A stretch of DNA of 27,386 nucleotides from a virus. This document shows, piece by piece, positions 1 through 6,909 of the stretch (its first letter is position 1; each line of letters starts with the position of its first letter). Under the pieces are notes generated by a model. The model worked only from the letters and a program-made list of their open reading frames with translations. It had not been told where the DNA came from and made no database searches. The stretch is taken from IMG/VR virus record IMGVR_UViG_3300006027_000050, positions 1-27,386 of that record, one strand, 5' to 3'. The translations under genes were made by a program, and so were the position numbers.

Positions 1-2
1 GT

Positions 3-1574
3 ATGCCTGCAACCTTACTTAGAGAAACAGTCACAAGAGACCCCGGATTTATACTTATCAATATGTTGAGAGATACAATGTCAGCTTCTGTGACAAGTGG
101 TTCTCGCATAACACCTGTCATAGATACCTTTAGAAATTTTCAACTATTTGGTGCTACGGATTTAAGAGAGCTAGAAAGATTTGGTGTTCTTGGAGGATAT
201 GATTATTCAGCAGACTCTGTAGATGCAGTTAGATTTTTTGATAAGAAAGTAAAAGAAGCTGGCTATGGAGAGAATGGTAGCCTTAATCCTAAAGATGCCA
301 TGATAAAAGTATGGGATTATTTGGGCAGAAAAACTTACGAGTCAGATGGTGCAACTAGATTAGGTGTCTATAAAAAAGTTTTAGAAGCTACTGGCAGTCA
401 CACCGAAGCGGCTTTCCAAGCATCAGAAATAATTAACTTCTCAAGAAGAGGTGGGCATCCAATCATGTCTATCATTACAACAGCTATTCCATTTTTAAAT
501 GCAAGAATACAAGGACTAGATGTACTGTACAGAAGTATGACTGGTAAATATTCTGCAGGCAGCCCGGGAGCTGCTGTCACCTCAGATAACCAAATTCGGA
601 ATAATATCATCAAAGGATTTGCATTTAGAGGTGGATTACTTGCGATGGCTACACTACTTTATTATGCAATGGTTAGTGATAAGGATGAGTACAAAGCAAG
701 AAGAAGAGAAGAGAGAGATGACAACTGGTTTATCTTTGCATCTGAAGGACTCCCACCTTTGAAAATACCAGTACCTTTTGAAGTAGGAGTTTTATTTAAA
801 ACTTTACCTGAAAGAATAGCGGATGTTTTAATTGGTCAATCAAGCTTAGAAGATTTAAGCAGAACATCTTCAAGGGCATTGACTCAAACATTCATGGTAG
901 ACATCTTTGGCTTCCAAGCTATCAAACCTTTCTATGAAGCATACATAAATAATAGAAGTGGCTTTACTGGTAATCGTGTTGTACCTGATTACATAGAAAG
1001 AAGCTTAGAACCTAGACTACAAGTCACACCTCAAACAAATGAATTCATAAGATTAGTAGGGCAAGGATTAAACATCTCCCCTATGAAACTTGAATATGCC
1101 TTGAGTGGATATGGCGGAACTATAGGTACTTACATTCTGAGCCTCATAGATGCGGTCACAAGAGGCGTGACTGGTAAAGACATAGTGACCCCTACGATAG
1201 ATAGATTGCCTCTCCTGAAGCGTATATTTGCCTCTGAGGTAGGTGCTGGTGTTCAGCAACAATTCTATGAACTAAGAGAGGAAAGCAATAGAGCCATTGC
1301 AACTATCAATGAATTGAAAGAAAGAGGTATGTACAAAGAAGTCCAAACATATCGAGCCAACAATGAAGGCTTGATAGAAACCAGACCTCAAGTGCTGGCT
1401 ATCGATAGGTATATGAAAAGATACAGAGATAGAAGAGATGCAATCAGAAGAGATGAGACTATCTCAGATGAAGTAAAAAAAGAATTGCTTAAGCAACTTG
1501 ACCTTTCTAGAAATGCAAGACTATCTAAAGTACCCTATCTTCGTACCAAAATAGAAACTTTCATAAATCAATAA
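3..1574 (+). CDS. Large internal/ejection virion protein, C-terminal part (LPD38-like)
   Basis: The reading frame is open to the left edge of the window, so the ATG at position 3 is probably internal and the real gene starts upstream. The visible 523 residues begin with a segment (DPGFILINMLRDTMSA, then a conserved Pro/Asp-Thr-Phe-Arg stretch) that I recognise as the large polyvalent protein-associated domain LPD38. That domain is typical of giant phage proteins that also carry a lytic transglycosylase or other enzymatic domains. A hydrophobic helix (about residues 208-225, GGLLAMATLLYYAMV) is followed by a very basic/acidic segment. The C-terminus is charged and coiled-coil-like. By family analogy it is an internal virion protein ejected with the DNA, like the T7 gp14-16 group. 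It would be the last gene of the rightward late operon, with convergent early genes after it. Function is inferred from the domain and position. Confidence 0.7.
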   Translation: MPATLLRETVTRDPGFILINMLRDTMSASVTSGSRITPVIDTFRNFQLFGATDLRELERFGVLGGYDYSADSVDAVRFFDKKVKEAGYGENGSLNPKDAMIKVWDYLGRKTYESDGATRLGVYKKVLEATGSHTEAAFQASEIINFSRRGGHPIMSIITTAIPFLNARIQGLDVLYRSMTGKYSAGSPGAAVTSDNQIRNNIIKGFAFRGGLLAMATLLYYAMVSDKDEYKARRREERDDNWFIFASEGLPPLKIPVPFEVGVLFKTLPERIADVLIGQSSLEDLSRTSSRALTQTFMVDIFGFQAIKPFYEAYINNRSGFTGNRVVPDYIERSLEPRLQVTPQTNEFIRLVGQGLNISPMKLEYALSGYGGTIGTYILSLIDAVTRGVTGKDIVTPTIDRLPLLKRIFASEVGAGVQQQFYELREESNRAIATINELKERGMYKEVQTYRANNEGLIETRPQVLAIDRYMKRYRDRRDAIRRDETISDEVKKELLKQLDLSRNARLSKVPYLRTKIETFINQ

Positions 1575-1605
1575 CTATCTGTGAAACACCAGAGTGTGAA
1601 ACATT

Positions 1606-1624
1606 GACCAGTAATATTTTCTCC
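1606..1624. repeat. Dispersed palindromic motif, site 1 (half-site)
   Basis: Reads CCAGTAATATTTTCTCC on the plus strand. It is the first half of the upstream copy of the 46-bp direct repeat, in the gap between two convergent operons. Confidence 0.6.
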
Positions 1625-1696
1625 AAACAGGAAAAATCTGGGTTGCAGGTGAAAGCCAGAAATCAGCAGAACCGAAAGCCTTGTAGTACAAACTAT

Positions 1697-1715
1697 GACT
1701 GGTAATATTTTCTTC
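1697..1715. repeat. Dispersed palindromic motif, site 2 (half-site)
   Basis: Reads CTGGTAATATTTTCTTC. It differs from site 1 by compensating C/T and A/G changes at the symmetric centre and lies in the second copy of the direct repeat. Confidence 0.6.
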
Positions 1716-1756
1716 GGAGCTAAAAAATCTGGGTCGCAGGTGGGAGTTGTTTTGGA

Positions 1757-2104
1757 TTAGAAGTCTAAAGCTTCGCCTAGTTTTTCTATCAGCTTTTCTT
1801 CTTTGAATGGCTTGGTTCTGAAGAACCCTTTGTGTTGTGGATGCCTAGCATGGAACAACCTAGCATAGAAAGATATGTAATCATTACTAATCTTGAAGTC
1901 TCCTCCTTGAGTTTCTATCTCTCTATCCCAGCGTATCCGATTGATAATCGCCCATTGGGAATAATGTTTCCTTCCTGACTGTATCGCTCTTAGCGTGTAC
2001 TCTTCAAACGCTTCCCACACTTGAGGATTTTTCTTATGCCAATCCCACCAATGTCTCTTTCGTTCTTCGAGTTCTTCCTTAAGTTGTTCCGCTAGCAGAC
2101 TCAT
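1757..2104 (-). CDS. Conserved phage protein of unknown function
   Basis: 115 residues and the last gene of the leftward early operon. It is rich in Trp and aromatic residues. It has a charged helical N-terminus (LLAEQLKEELEERK), a central segment YSQWAIINRIRWDRE, then FKISNDYISFYARLF and a basic, aromatic C-terminus. This layout resembles a small protein family seen in many phages among DNA-metabolism genes, for which I know no established function. Its ATG overlaps the upstream gene's stop by 4 nt (ATGA), so it is translationally coupled. No membrane segment or signal peptide is seen. Confidence 0.8.
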   Translation of the reverse strand: MSLLAEQLKEELEERKRHWWDWHKKNPQVWEAFEEYTLRAIQSGRKHYSQWAIINRIRWDREIETQGGDFKISNDYISFYARLFHARHPQHKGFFRTKPFKEEKLIEKLGEALDF

Positions 2105-2301
2105 ATCTCTAGATAGTTTTCATCCATGAATTCTGTCTCTTCAATATCTCGCCAAGTCCTTTCGATACCATCCTCGATTGGCTTGCCTTCATTGTCTAAC
2201 CCATCCATGAGTTTATCGACAGCTTCTTCTAGAGACTTAGCTTTTACATGGTAGCATTGATAAGTCTTTTCTAGCATGATGACCTTTACTTTGTTATCCA
2301 T
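2101..2301 (-). CDS. Small acidic protein, unknown function
   Basis: 66 residues. It begins with a hydrophobic beta-like strand (KVKVIMLEKTYQCYHVKA), then a helix (SLEEAVDKLMDGL) and a very acidic C-terminus rich in Glu and Asp. The strand-helix pattern recalls small phage proteins of the DpnD/PcfM-like type, but the match is only by eye. The start overlaps the upstream gene's stop by 8 nt and its own stop overlaps the next start by 4 nt, both typical of this operon. Confidence 0.7.
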   Translation of the reverse strand: MDNKVKVIMLEKTYQCYHVKAKSLEEAVDKLMDGLDNEGKPIEDGIERTWRDIEETEFMDENYLEI

Positions 2302-2515
2302 TAGTTTCCTCCCAAGGAAAAAGGTCTATATGGACACTTTCGACTTCAAAGTCATCTAGTTTTTCAGGCATATTACCATCGCCAATTCTTATTTTGTTGT
2401 AGTGTTCCAACCACCTTTCAGGATTGTCTGTCATACCGACAGCCTCCTTCTCTCCATAAGAATTTATATGACTAATCTTATAGGCAGTCATTTTTCTGAC
2501 ATTCGTACCATTCAT
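2294..2515 (-). CDS. Small protein, unknown function
   Basis: 73 residues, mixed composition, with an aromatic acidic tail (IDLFPWEETNG). The ATG at 2515 is preferred because it forms an ATGA overlap with the upstream stop. No domain recognised. The segment from about residue 9 (MTAYKISHINSYGEKEAVG) looks like two short strands, so it may fold like the neighbouring small strand-helix proteins. Confidence 0.65.
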   Translation of the reverse strand: MNGTNVRKMTAYKISHINSYGEKEAVGMTDNPERWLEHYNKIRIGDGNMPEKLDDFEVESVHIDLFPWEETNG

Positions 2516-2853
2516 TTTACTGACCTACCCAACTCGTTAGTATCTTCAAAGCTAATGAAGTTTTCCATACTTATCTGAGCATCATCGCCATACTCTGTGC
2601 CACGAAAGATAACGAATATGTCGTTGCCTTCATCGTTTCTATAGTGCATAGAACTTCCCTCAGTAGTTATATCTACCTGAGCCAAAGCTTCAATGACTTC
2701 ATCCATCTCGTCATCGCCCAAAGGATTGGTGCTTTCGATGGTATAGTTTCTTAAATCGACAGTCTGTTCTACAACATCAACAGAGAAGTTATATTGTGGA
2801 ATAGACTCATCGCCCTCTTTAGAGACATAAAATGTCTTTGCGTTTTCACTCAT
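2512..2853 (-). CDS. Acidic protein, unknown function
   Basis: 113 residues from the second of two adjacent ATG codons (2853), which sits 6 nt after a GGAGG sequence. The first ATG (2856) would leave only 3 nt. The protein is strongly acidic (many Asp and Glu, few Arg and Lys). It alternates predicted strands, such as YNFSVDVVEQTVDLRNYTI and NDIFVIFRGTEY, with an acidic helix. An acidic beta-rich protein could be a DNA mimic or an inhibitor of a nucleic-acid enzyme, but nothing in the sequence proves this. It lies in the middle of the recombination/nuclease operon. Confidence 0.7.
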   Translation of the reverse strand: MSENAKTFYVSKEGDESIPQYNFSVDVVEQTVDLRNYTIESTNPLGDDEMDEVIEALAQVDITTEGSSMHYRNDEGNDIFVIFRGTEYGDDAQISMENFISFEDTNELGRSVK

Positions 2854-3190
2854 CATTTACCTCCATAAATAATTTAATAAAGTGTTCTGCATCCACTACA
2901 ACGAGTGGCTTTGTTCTGTTTCTTTTGATGACTACCAAAGGTTCATACCCCTTGCAGTTCTCAGTAGCTTGTTCATAAGCCTTCCATACATTCAAGGCTT
3001 CTTGGTTCTTACATTCAATACTGTAGGGAAACACTTCTCTTGATTGCTTACCCATGATTATATCCTCGCCTTGACTACCCATAGGTCTTGACTCTAAATC
3101 CTCTTCGTCTAGTTTCAAAAACTCCACCAGTTTTTCTACAAACCATTTCTGTAAATTCCTTCCTTTTGCTTTTGCAGATTGTGGTTTCAT
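2846..3190 (-). CDS. PD-(D/E)XK nuclease, resolvase-like
   Basis: 114 residues. A basic N-terminal helix with KAKGRNLQKWFVEKL is followed by the catalytic pattern of the PD-(D/E)XK fold: Glu42-Asp43, a beta hairpin, then Glu59-Cys-Lys61 (IECKNQ). The helix after it (NVWKAYEQATENC) and the strand LVVIKRNRTKPLVVV fit small Holliday-junction-resolvase-like or VRR-NUC-like phage endonucleases. It probably cleaves branched or damaged DNA during recombination-dependent replication or before packaging. Its start overlaps the upstream HNH nuclease stop by 4 nt, so the two nucleases are made together. The exact substrate cannot be read from the sequence. Confidence 0.75.
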   Translation of the reverse strand: MKPQSAKAKGRNLQKWFVEKLVEFLKLDEEDLESRPMGSQGEDIIMGKQSREVFPYSIECKNQEALNVWKAYEQATENCKGYEPLVVIKRNRTKPLVVVDAEHFIKLFMEVNDE

Positions 3191-3498
3191 AAACTACTAC
3201 CAGTAATATTTTCTTCTAGCAAGAGCCTGACTTGCTCTAACAATTCTTCTTCAGTTCCATAAGCTTCTTCAAATCTTTTCTTGTTGGGATGTCTGCTTAT
3301 TGGTGGATTGTGACTGCCATTCCTATGATGGATTGCACACAAGGGCAAGACTTTCATATGACTTCTCTCGCCATCTATGATGTGATGTATTTCTGCTGGT
3401 GTATTTGGATACCCATTATTGAGGCACACAATACAACCCAACGCTCTTACTCTGTCCATATGTTTCTGTTCTTCCTTAGTAGGTGTCTTGCCCTTCAT
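3187..3498 (-). CDS. Ref-family HNH nuclease (RecA-dependent nuclease-like)
   Basis: 103 residues with the compact zinc/HNH layout of the Ref family (recombination enhancement nuclease, known from phage P1). It has Cys22-x2-Cys25, the EIHHI motif at 37-41, then LPLC (Cys54) with His57-His58, and an NPPISRHPNKKRF segment typical of this family. In P1, Ref cuts DNA within RecA-formed D-loops, so a role in recombination fits the annealing protein and exonuclease encoded upstream in this operon. The C-terminus ENITGSSL is encoded by one copy of the dispersed palindrome and may be a later addition. No Shine-Dalgarno sequence is seen before the ATG. Confidence 0.85.
   Translation of the reverse strand: MKGKTPTKEEQKHMDRVRALGCIVCLNNGYPNTPAEIHHIIDGERSHMKVLPLCAIHHRNGSHNPPISRHPNKKRFEEAYGTEEELLEQVRLLLEENITGSSL
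3198..3216. repeat. Dispersed palindromic motif, site 3
   Basis: Reads TACCAGTAATATTTTCTTC on the plus strand. It overlaps the last codons of the Ref-like gene, where the minus strand is read as EENITGSS. Confidence 0.6.
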
Positions 3499-3540
3499 GT
3501 GTTATGACTAGGTATGATGTTAGCAAAGTACCAATTAAAT

Positions 3541-3882
3541 CTAAGCACCATACCTAGCTTGTTCTCTCCTCTGAGAAACTTCTCTTGTTCGCCAAACTTC
3601 ATAGCCAACCTCAAGACTCTTCAGCTTTACTCGTATAGCTTCTAGAGTTCCCTTGGCTACCCCAACTTTTATCCTAGCATCTTTCAATTCTTCCGATGCT
3701 TCGGCATAAGTCTCCTGACCGCTATTGGTTTTGATACCACTATCCAAAGCTTTCAGCTTCAACACAGCTTGCAACTGCTTGACCTCCGCTTCTTTCGTGT
3801 GTACTTGAACCATCGCATCTTCGATTAGAGGTGCTAACTTTCTAATCATGTGTTGCCAGTTTTCAATTACTTCTTCACTCAT
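3541..3882 (-). CDS. Coiled-coil protein, unknown function
   Basis: 113 residues, almost wholly helical. Heptad-like stretches run from about residue 10 to 45 and from 60 to 95, with a basic C-terminal tail (WRTREVSQRREQARYGA). Such short coiled-coil proteins are common in phage recombination operons, but I do not recognise a specific family. The start codon is not preceded by a Shine-Dalgarno sequence. Instead TAATAT (part of a dispersed-palindrome site) lies exactly 6 nt before the ATG, the geometry of a -10 box for a leaderless transcript. Confidence 0.7.
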   Translation of the reverse strand: MSEEVIENWQHMIRKLAPLIEDAMVQVHTKEAEVKQLQAVLKLKALDSGIKTNSGQETYAEASEELKDARIKVGVAKGTLEAIRVKLKSLEVGYEVWRTREVSQRREQARYGA

Positions 3883-3900
3883 GACAAAATATTACCAATC
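3883..3900. repeat. Dispersed palindromic motif, site 4
   Basis: Reads ACAAAATATTACCAATC on the plus strand. It abuts the ATG of the coiled-coil gene at 3882. Only one arm is well conserved. On the minus strand it offers TAATAT followed by 6 nt and ATG. Confidence 0.5.
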
Positions 3901-4171
3901 ATAATTTCTGCGTGAAAACATCTGCGTTGTCAGATTTGATAGCTTGATATTTGTCAGCGTTTTCTTCGATGACTTCTGCATCTTCTATCTCGTCTCTCAT
4001 GGCTGGTGTGCAGACACAAACCAAATCAACTCCTTCGCTATAGACAACCTCCCAATCTTCATTGTCAGCTAAGTCTACTTTTCTTTTAGCATCTTCAAGA
4101 TTGTCAGCTTCAACTGTTATCTCTTCAACCCTATTGATAGATAACTCAAATGTGTAAAGTCCTCTGCTCAT
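3899..4171 (-). CDS. Small acidic protein, possibly DpnD/PcfM-like
   Basis: 90 residues. The N-terminus (YTFELSINRVEEITVEADNLEDAKRKV) has the strand-strand-helix pattern of the small DpnD/PcfM-like domain, whose members are of unknown function and occur in phages and mobile elements. The rest is acidic and includes two Cys in VDLVCVCTP. The start overlaps the upstream stop as ATGA. The family assignment is tentative. Confidence 0.65.
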   Translation of the reverse strand: MSRGLYTFELSINRVEEITVEADNLEDAKRKVDLADNEDWEVVYSEGVDLVCVCTPAMRDEIEDAEVIEENADKYQAIKSDNADVFTQKL

Positions 4172-4446
4172 TCTTCTACTCCCATTGTTGCTCTGCCCTC
4201 AAGCAATTCTCCTATCTCACATTCAAAGTCTTGAAGTTCTCTGATAGTCCTTTGCTTAAGTGCATCCATCATGTTCTTGATTGCCGAGTAGCTAGGCTCT
4301 TCTTTCTTCTCTAGTTCATTGAATACAGTTTCTAAAACCTCATGAACCTCAAATTCAAATCTCCTTTCTACTATCCCATATACCCTATCGAATATCTTAT
4401 GGTAGCCATCGTATGATGGTAGATTACTTCTCTGTTTCTGTGCCAT
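4168..4446 (-). CDS. Small helical protein, unknown function
   Basis: 92 residues from the ATG at 4446 (MAQKQRSNLP), chosen because GGAGGT lies 4 nt upstream. A longer reading from a TTG at 4458 would bury this ribosome-binding site. The protein is mainly helical and acidic, with a Tyr-rich start (YDGYHKIFDRVYGI). No domain recognised. The start lies inside the 3' end of the upstream gene (23-nt overlap). Confidence 0.65.
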   Translation of the reverse strand: MAQKQRSNLPSYDGYHKIFDRVYGIVERRFEFEVHEVLETVFNELEKKEEPSYSAIKNMMDALKQRTIRELQDFECEIGELLEGRATMGVEE

Positions 4447-4639
4447 CTGCACCTCCAAAAAAATTAGTTAAGTCTTTCTTTTCAAGAATTCTATTCCCAT
4501 AGAGTTCTGTGAAAATCCTTTTGCCTATAGGAAAAGGATGAGGCTCTTGGTTATATGCCCTCCTTTCCCTAGAGTTTTCGTTGTACCAAAGCTTGAAGTT
4601 CTCTTCAAAACCTATCTTGCTGTCATACTCAAATTCCAT
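4424..4639 (-). CDS. Small charged protein, unknown function
   Basis: 71 residues, rich in Glu, Asn and aromatic residues, with the segment HPFPIGKRIFTELYGN. No domain recognised. It starts 5 nt after the stop of the SSB-like gene without a clear Shine-Dalgarno sequence, so translation probably depends on ribosomes arriving from that gene. Its end overlaps the next gene's start, and the GGAGG for that gene lies within it. Confidence 0.55.
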   Translation of the reverse strand: MEFEYDSKIGFEENFKLWYNENSRERRAYNQEPHPFPIGKRIFTELYGNRILEKKDLTNFFGGADGTETEK

Positions 4640-4644
4640 AACAA

Positions 4645-4965
4645 CTAGAATGGCACATCAATATCTTCCAAGACTGGATGAGTTCGCTTCTCCTCTTCAG
4701 GCTTAGGCTCTTCAGCTTTAGTCTCAGTATTTTGTTTCATAGGAATATCAAGACGAGCATACTTGTAATCGTTGCCATTCTTACTAGTCCTATCCCAAAG
4801 AGCAACTCTGAGTTCTGCTGGTTCTCCAGTCTTAACTTTCTCTACCAACTCTTTCAGAGTATCTCTGTGTATCTCAATCTTCCCAGTCCAATCAGGCTGT
4901 TTATCAGTCTTTTTGTAATTGTTCTGATAGATTGCACCATCGCTTTGCGGTCTTTCGTCTGCCAT
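4645..4965 (-). CDS. Putative small single-stranded-DNA-binding protein
   Basis: 106 residues. The core has alternating strands (KIEIHRDTLKELV, AELRVALWDRT, YKYARLDIPM) and resembles the short beta-rich phage proteins that begin with a GAIYQNNYKKTD-type motif followed by PDWTG. A flexible Glu/Pro/Lys linker ends in LEDIDVPF. That tip is very like the DDDIPF tip by which bacterial SSB recruits partner proteins. It sits directly downstream of the Sak3 annealing protein gene and has a strong GGAGG site. I infer an SSB-like role in recombination and replication. The fold was not confirmed. Confidence 0.6.
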   Translation of the reverse strand: MADERPQSDGAIYQNNYKKTDKQPDWTGKIEIHRDTLKELVEKVKTGEPAELRVALWDRTSKNGNDYKYARLDIPMKQNTETKAEEPKPEEEKRTHPVLEDIDVPF

Positions 4966-4966
4966 A

Positions 4967-5647
4967 TTAACCCTCCTTTTTAGTTAGTTCTTCGGCTTTC
5001 TCTGTGAACAGCGTATCTAACTTTTCCTTATGGTCAGGAAACTTCTCGCCCAATACTGCGATGTGCTTTGCATTAGACTTGTAGTTCCCTCTAAGTTCTT
5101 CGGTAGTATCAAAGGCTGTGATAATCAAAGACATTCCCTCAACGAAAGCTTCCGCCCAAGCTTCATCATAAGCTGGCTCTTCTTCTTTCTGAGGCTGTTC
5201 TTCTTTCATCTTGACAACCTTCTTAGCTGTTTTCTTTTTAACTTCCTCAGACTTCTTGTCCTTGCTTTCGTCAGGCAAGTCATCCGAGAAACCCATGTAC
5301 AATGATATACCCAATCCGAACATGGCAATCGCCTTCGTAAAACATCTCTGCTTATTGTCGTTGATTTGCCTACTATCAGGATTGATTATGCTATTGTTCT
5401 TGTAGTCCATAACTGGCAAGGTAGCAGAACGACTGCACTCGCCAATGGTTATCGTGACAGCAACTTCTAAAGTGCCATCCTCAAATTTCTTCGGCTCATG
5501 ATACAGATACTTAGCATCAGGATAATTCTGACAGAGCAAGTACCATGCTCTACTCCATGAGAGGTAAGAAAGATTCATCTTCTCTTCTACATATTCTGAG
5601 ACATCTACTTGAGATAGTGTCTCCCATATTTCTTTATAGTCAGACAT
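4967..5647 (-). CDS. Single-strand annealing protein, Sak3/DUF1071 family
   Basis: 226 residues from the ATG at 5647. GGAGG lies 9 nt before it, and the first residues then match the family start (a WETLSQVDVSEYVEEK-type opening). A reading from 5677 adds an unlikely Trp/Arg-rich stretch. Diagnostic DUF1071 features follow in order: NLSYLSWSRAW (about 24-34), a strand pair ending in TLPVMD, an Asn/Asp-rich loop, and RCFTKAIAMFGLGISLYMGF with DDLPDE. Sak3-type proteins anneal complementary single strands. The C-terminal third is a Lys/Glu-rich linker and a helical tail. With the exonuclease encoded just upstream it forms an exonuclease-annealase pair. Confidence 0.85.
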   Translation of the reverse strand: MSDYKEIWETLSQVDVSEYVEEKMNLSYLSWSRAWYLLCQNYPDAKYLYHEPKKFEDGTLEVAVTITIGECSRSATLPVMDYKNNSIINPDSRQINDNKQRCFTKAIAMFGLGISLYMGFSDDLPDESKDKKSEEVKKKTAKKVVKMKEEQPQKEEEPAYDEAWAEAFVEGMSLIITAFDTTEELRGNYKSNAKHIAVLGEKFPDHKEKLDTLFTEKAEELTKKEG

Positions 5648-6026
5648 TTGCACTCGCCTCCATCTCCATCTGTTCATTCCAGTATGCCTCTAGGTCAGGC
5701 AACTGTCCTCGTATAATGTCATCAAGGTCGTAGCAATAAGCAACTCCATGCTTCTGCATAACCTTAGCTTCAGACTTCTTGAGTTTCCTAACCTCTTCGA
5801 TTCTGATAAGTCTGTTTCCATCTGTGTACCAGTTCTGATTGTCAGCATCCTGACAACTTGAGTAGTTCCAAGAAAGATAACATTGCTCAGTCACATCATC
5901 CTCAGCTTTGGGATGTTCTCCCCATTTGTATTTACTAGATACCATTGCTTTATCATGGTATTCGTGAAAACCATCACGACAAGTCGTGGTGATTAGGTAA
6001 ATATTACCAGTTATATTTTCATCCAT
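5640..6026 (-). CDS. Protein of unknown function with ENITGNIY start
   Basis: 128 residues between the exonuclease and annealing protein genes. It contains five Cys, several in the first two-thirds (TTTCRDGFH, EQCYLSW, SSCQDAD), and many Tyr and Trp residues. A basic helix (IRIEEVRKLKKSEAKVMQ) follows, with YCYDLDD near the end. No family recognised. A zinc-binding role is possible from the Cys/His content but not demonstrated. Its first codons (MDENITGNIY) are encoded by a full copy of the dispersed palindrome. It overlaps both neighbours by 8 nt. Confidence 0.65.
   Translation of the reverse strand: MDENITGNIYLITTTCRDGFHEYHDKAMVSSKYKWGEHPKAEDDVTEQCYLSWNYSSCQDADNQNWYTDGNRLIRIEEVRKLKKSEAKVMQKHGVAYCYDLDDIIRGQLPDLEAYWNEQMEMEASANV
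5999..6020. repeat. Dispersed palindromic motif, site 5 (full)
   Basis: Reads AAATATTACCAG then TTATATTTTC on the plus strand, with both arms present. It overlaps codons 3-10 of the gene that starts at 6026, giving the peptide ENITGNIY. Confidence 0.6.
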
Positions 6027-6909
6027 CGGCTACCTCCATAGCATATTGATTACAAAACTGTGAGACATTGCAGTAGTCTTTGCACTTACGACTCTCGCCT
6101 TTGACAAAGTCTACATACAAATCTTTATCGTTTTGTTCGTTAATAAAATCGTTCACTTCCTCTTCAGTATTCAGAACACGAATTGCTCGCACTCTGTTTT
6201 TCTTCAATACTCTATAAGAGTCAGCTTGTTTCCATCGTTCCTCGTCAGTACACAAGGGCAAGTCCTTACTAATAAGATAATCAGCATCTGCCTCTTGATG
6301 TGCCTTGACTCTAGACACAATGAATTCTTCTTGCTCTTCTTCAGTCCAAAGCTTGATAGGTATTACTGATACCTGAGCATCAGGATAATCCCCACCGCTT
6401 CTCTGCTTCTGCCTCTCAGACCAATCTCTATTGATGGTTATAATCTCCAGCTTCTCAACATCCTTGTTGTGATTCTTCTTGTATAACCAAGCATAACAAT
6501 TCAACTGTTGTTCCCATTCAATCTTCCCTTCCTTCAGAGCGTGCATCACAGTCCATGAGGAAGTGACCTTCAAATCTCTGAGAGCAGAATCCTTCAATGA
6601 CATCGAGTCAAATTGTCCTGAGATAGTCCAGCCTCGCACATTCCAGTACAAGCGTTCTTCGGTTATCGTTCCTTCGTGACCGATGTTGGCTTGTTCCATA
6701 ATGTAGTGCGAAGCTGTTCCTAATATCTTCCATATCTCGTCTGATACATCGACAACTAATTCGTTGTGATGTTCTCTCGCCAAGATATTAGGTCGAGGTG
6801 CAGAGAGTAATCCAGTCACACTTATCGAAGCCTCGCCCTTAGAGTATGTGTCTTGCTGGACAGCACGAACAATCTCTTCAGGCAAGTTATTCTTATTAGT
6901 GTACTTCAT
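6019..6909 (-). CDS. Cas4/RecB-like PD-(D/E)XK exonuclease
   Basis: 296 residues from the ATG at 6909, which overlaps the upstream stop as TGATG. The nuclease core is visible: the His68 region (GTASHYIMEQ), an acidic segment (EERLYWN), GQFDSM with Asp101, and RDLKVTSSW with Asp112-Leu-Lys114. Downstream, one Cys (PLCTDEERW) and a C-terminal cluster Cys-x3-Cys-x5-Cys (KCKDYCNVSQFC) match the four-Cys iron-sulfur pattern of Cas4/AddB-type nucleases. The enzyme probably resects double-strand ends to make single strands for the Sak3 protein encoded two genes downstream, as in lambda Red or RecET. Direction of resection cannot be read from sequence. Confidence 0.85.
   Translation of the reverse strand: MKYTNKNNLPEEIVRAVQQDTYSKGEASISVTGLLSAPRPNILAREHHNELVVDVSDEIWKILGTASHYIMEQANIGHEGTITEERLYWNVRGWTISGQFDSMSLKDSALRDLKVTSSWTVMHALKEGKIEWEQQLNCYAWLYKKNHNKDVEKLEIITINRDWSERQKQRSGGDYPDAQVSVIPIKLWTEEEQEEFIVSRVKAHQEADADYLISKDLPLCTDEERWKQADSYRVLKKNRVRAIRVLNTEEEVNDFINEQNDKDLYVDFVKGESRKCKDYCNVSQFCNQYAMEVADG

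Larger units (their letters stand above)
1606..1742. repeat. Direct repeat of about 46 bp, two copies 91 bp apart
   Basis: Copies at 1606-1651 and 1697-1742 lie between the convergent stops of the internal protein and the early operon. Each unit starts with GAC(C/T)(A/G)GTAATATTTTCT(C/T)C, the dispersed palindrome half-site, and ends with AAAAATCTGGGT(T/C)GCAGGTG. The middle differs by several bases. No U-tract terminator is visible on either strand, although two operons converge here. A shorter direct repeat, GTGAAACA, occurs twice just upstream. The role is unknown: duplicated regulator site, recombination scar or unusual transcription-end signal. Confidence 0.75.

Noticed and set aside
1575-1756. 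A degraded tRNA or attachment site in the intergenic repeats (GGGTCGCAGGT resembles part of a tRNA T-arm).
   Set aside because: No acceptor stem, anticodon arm or full T-loop can be formed, and there is no integrase in the window.
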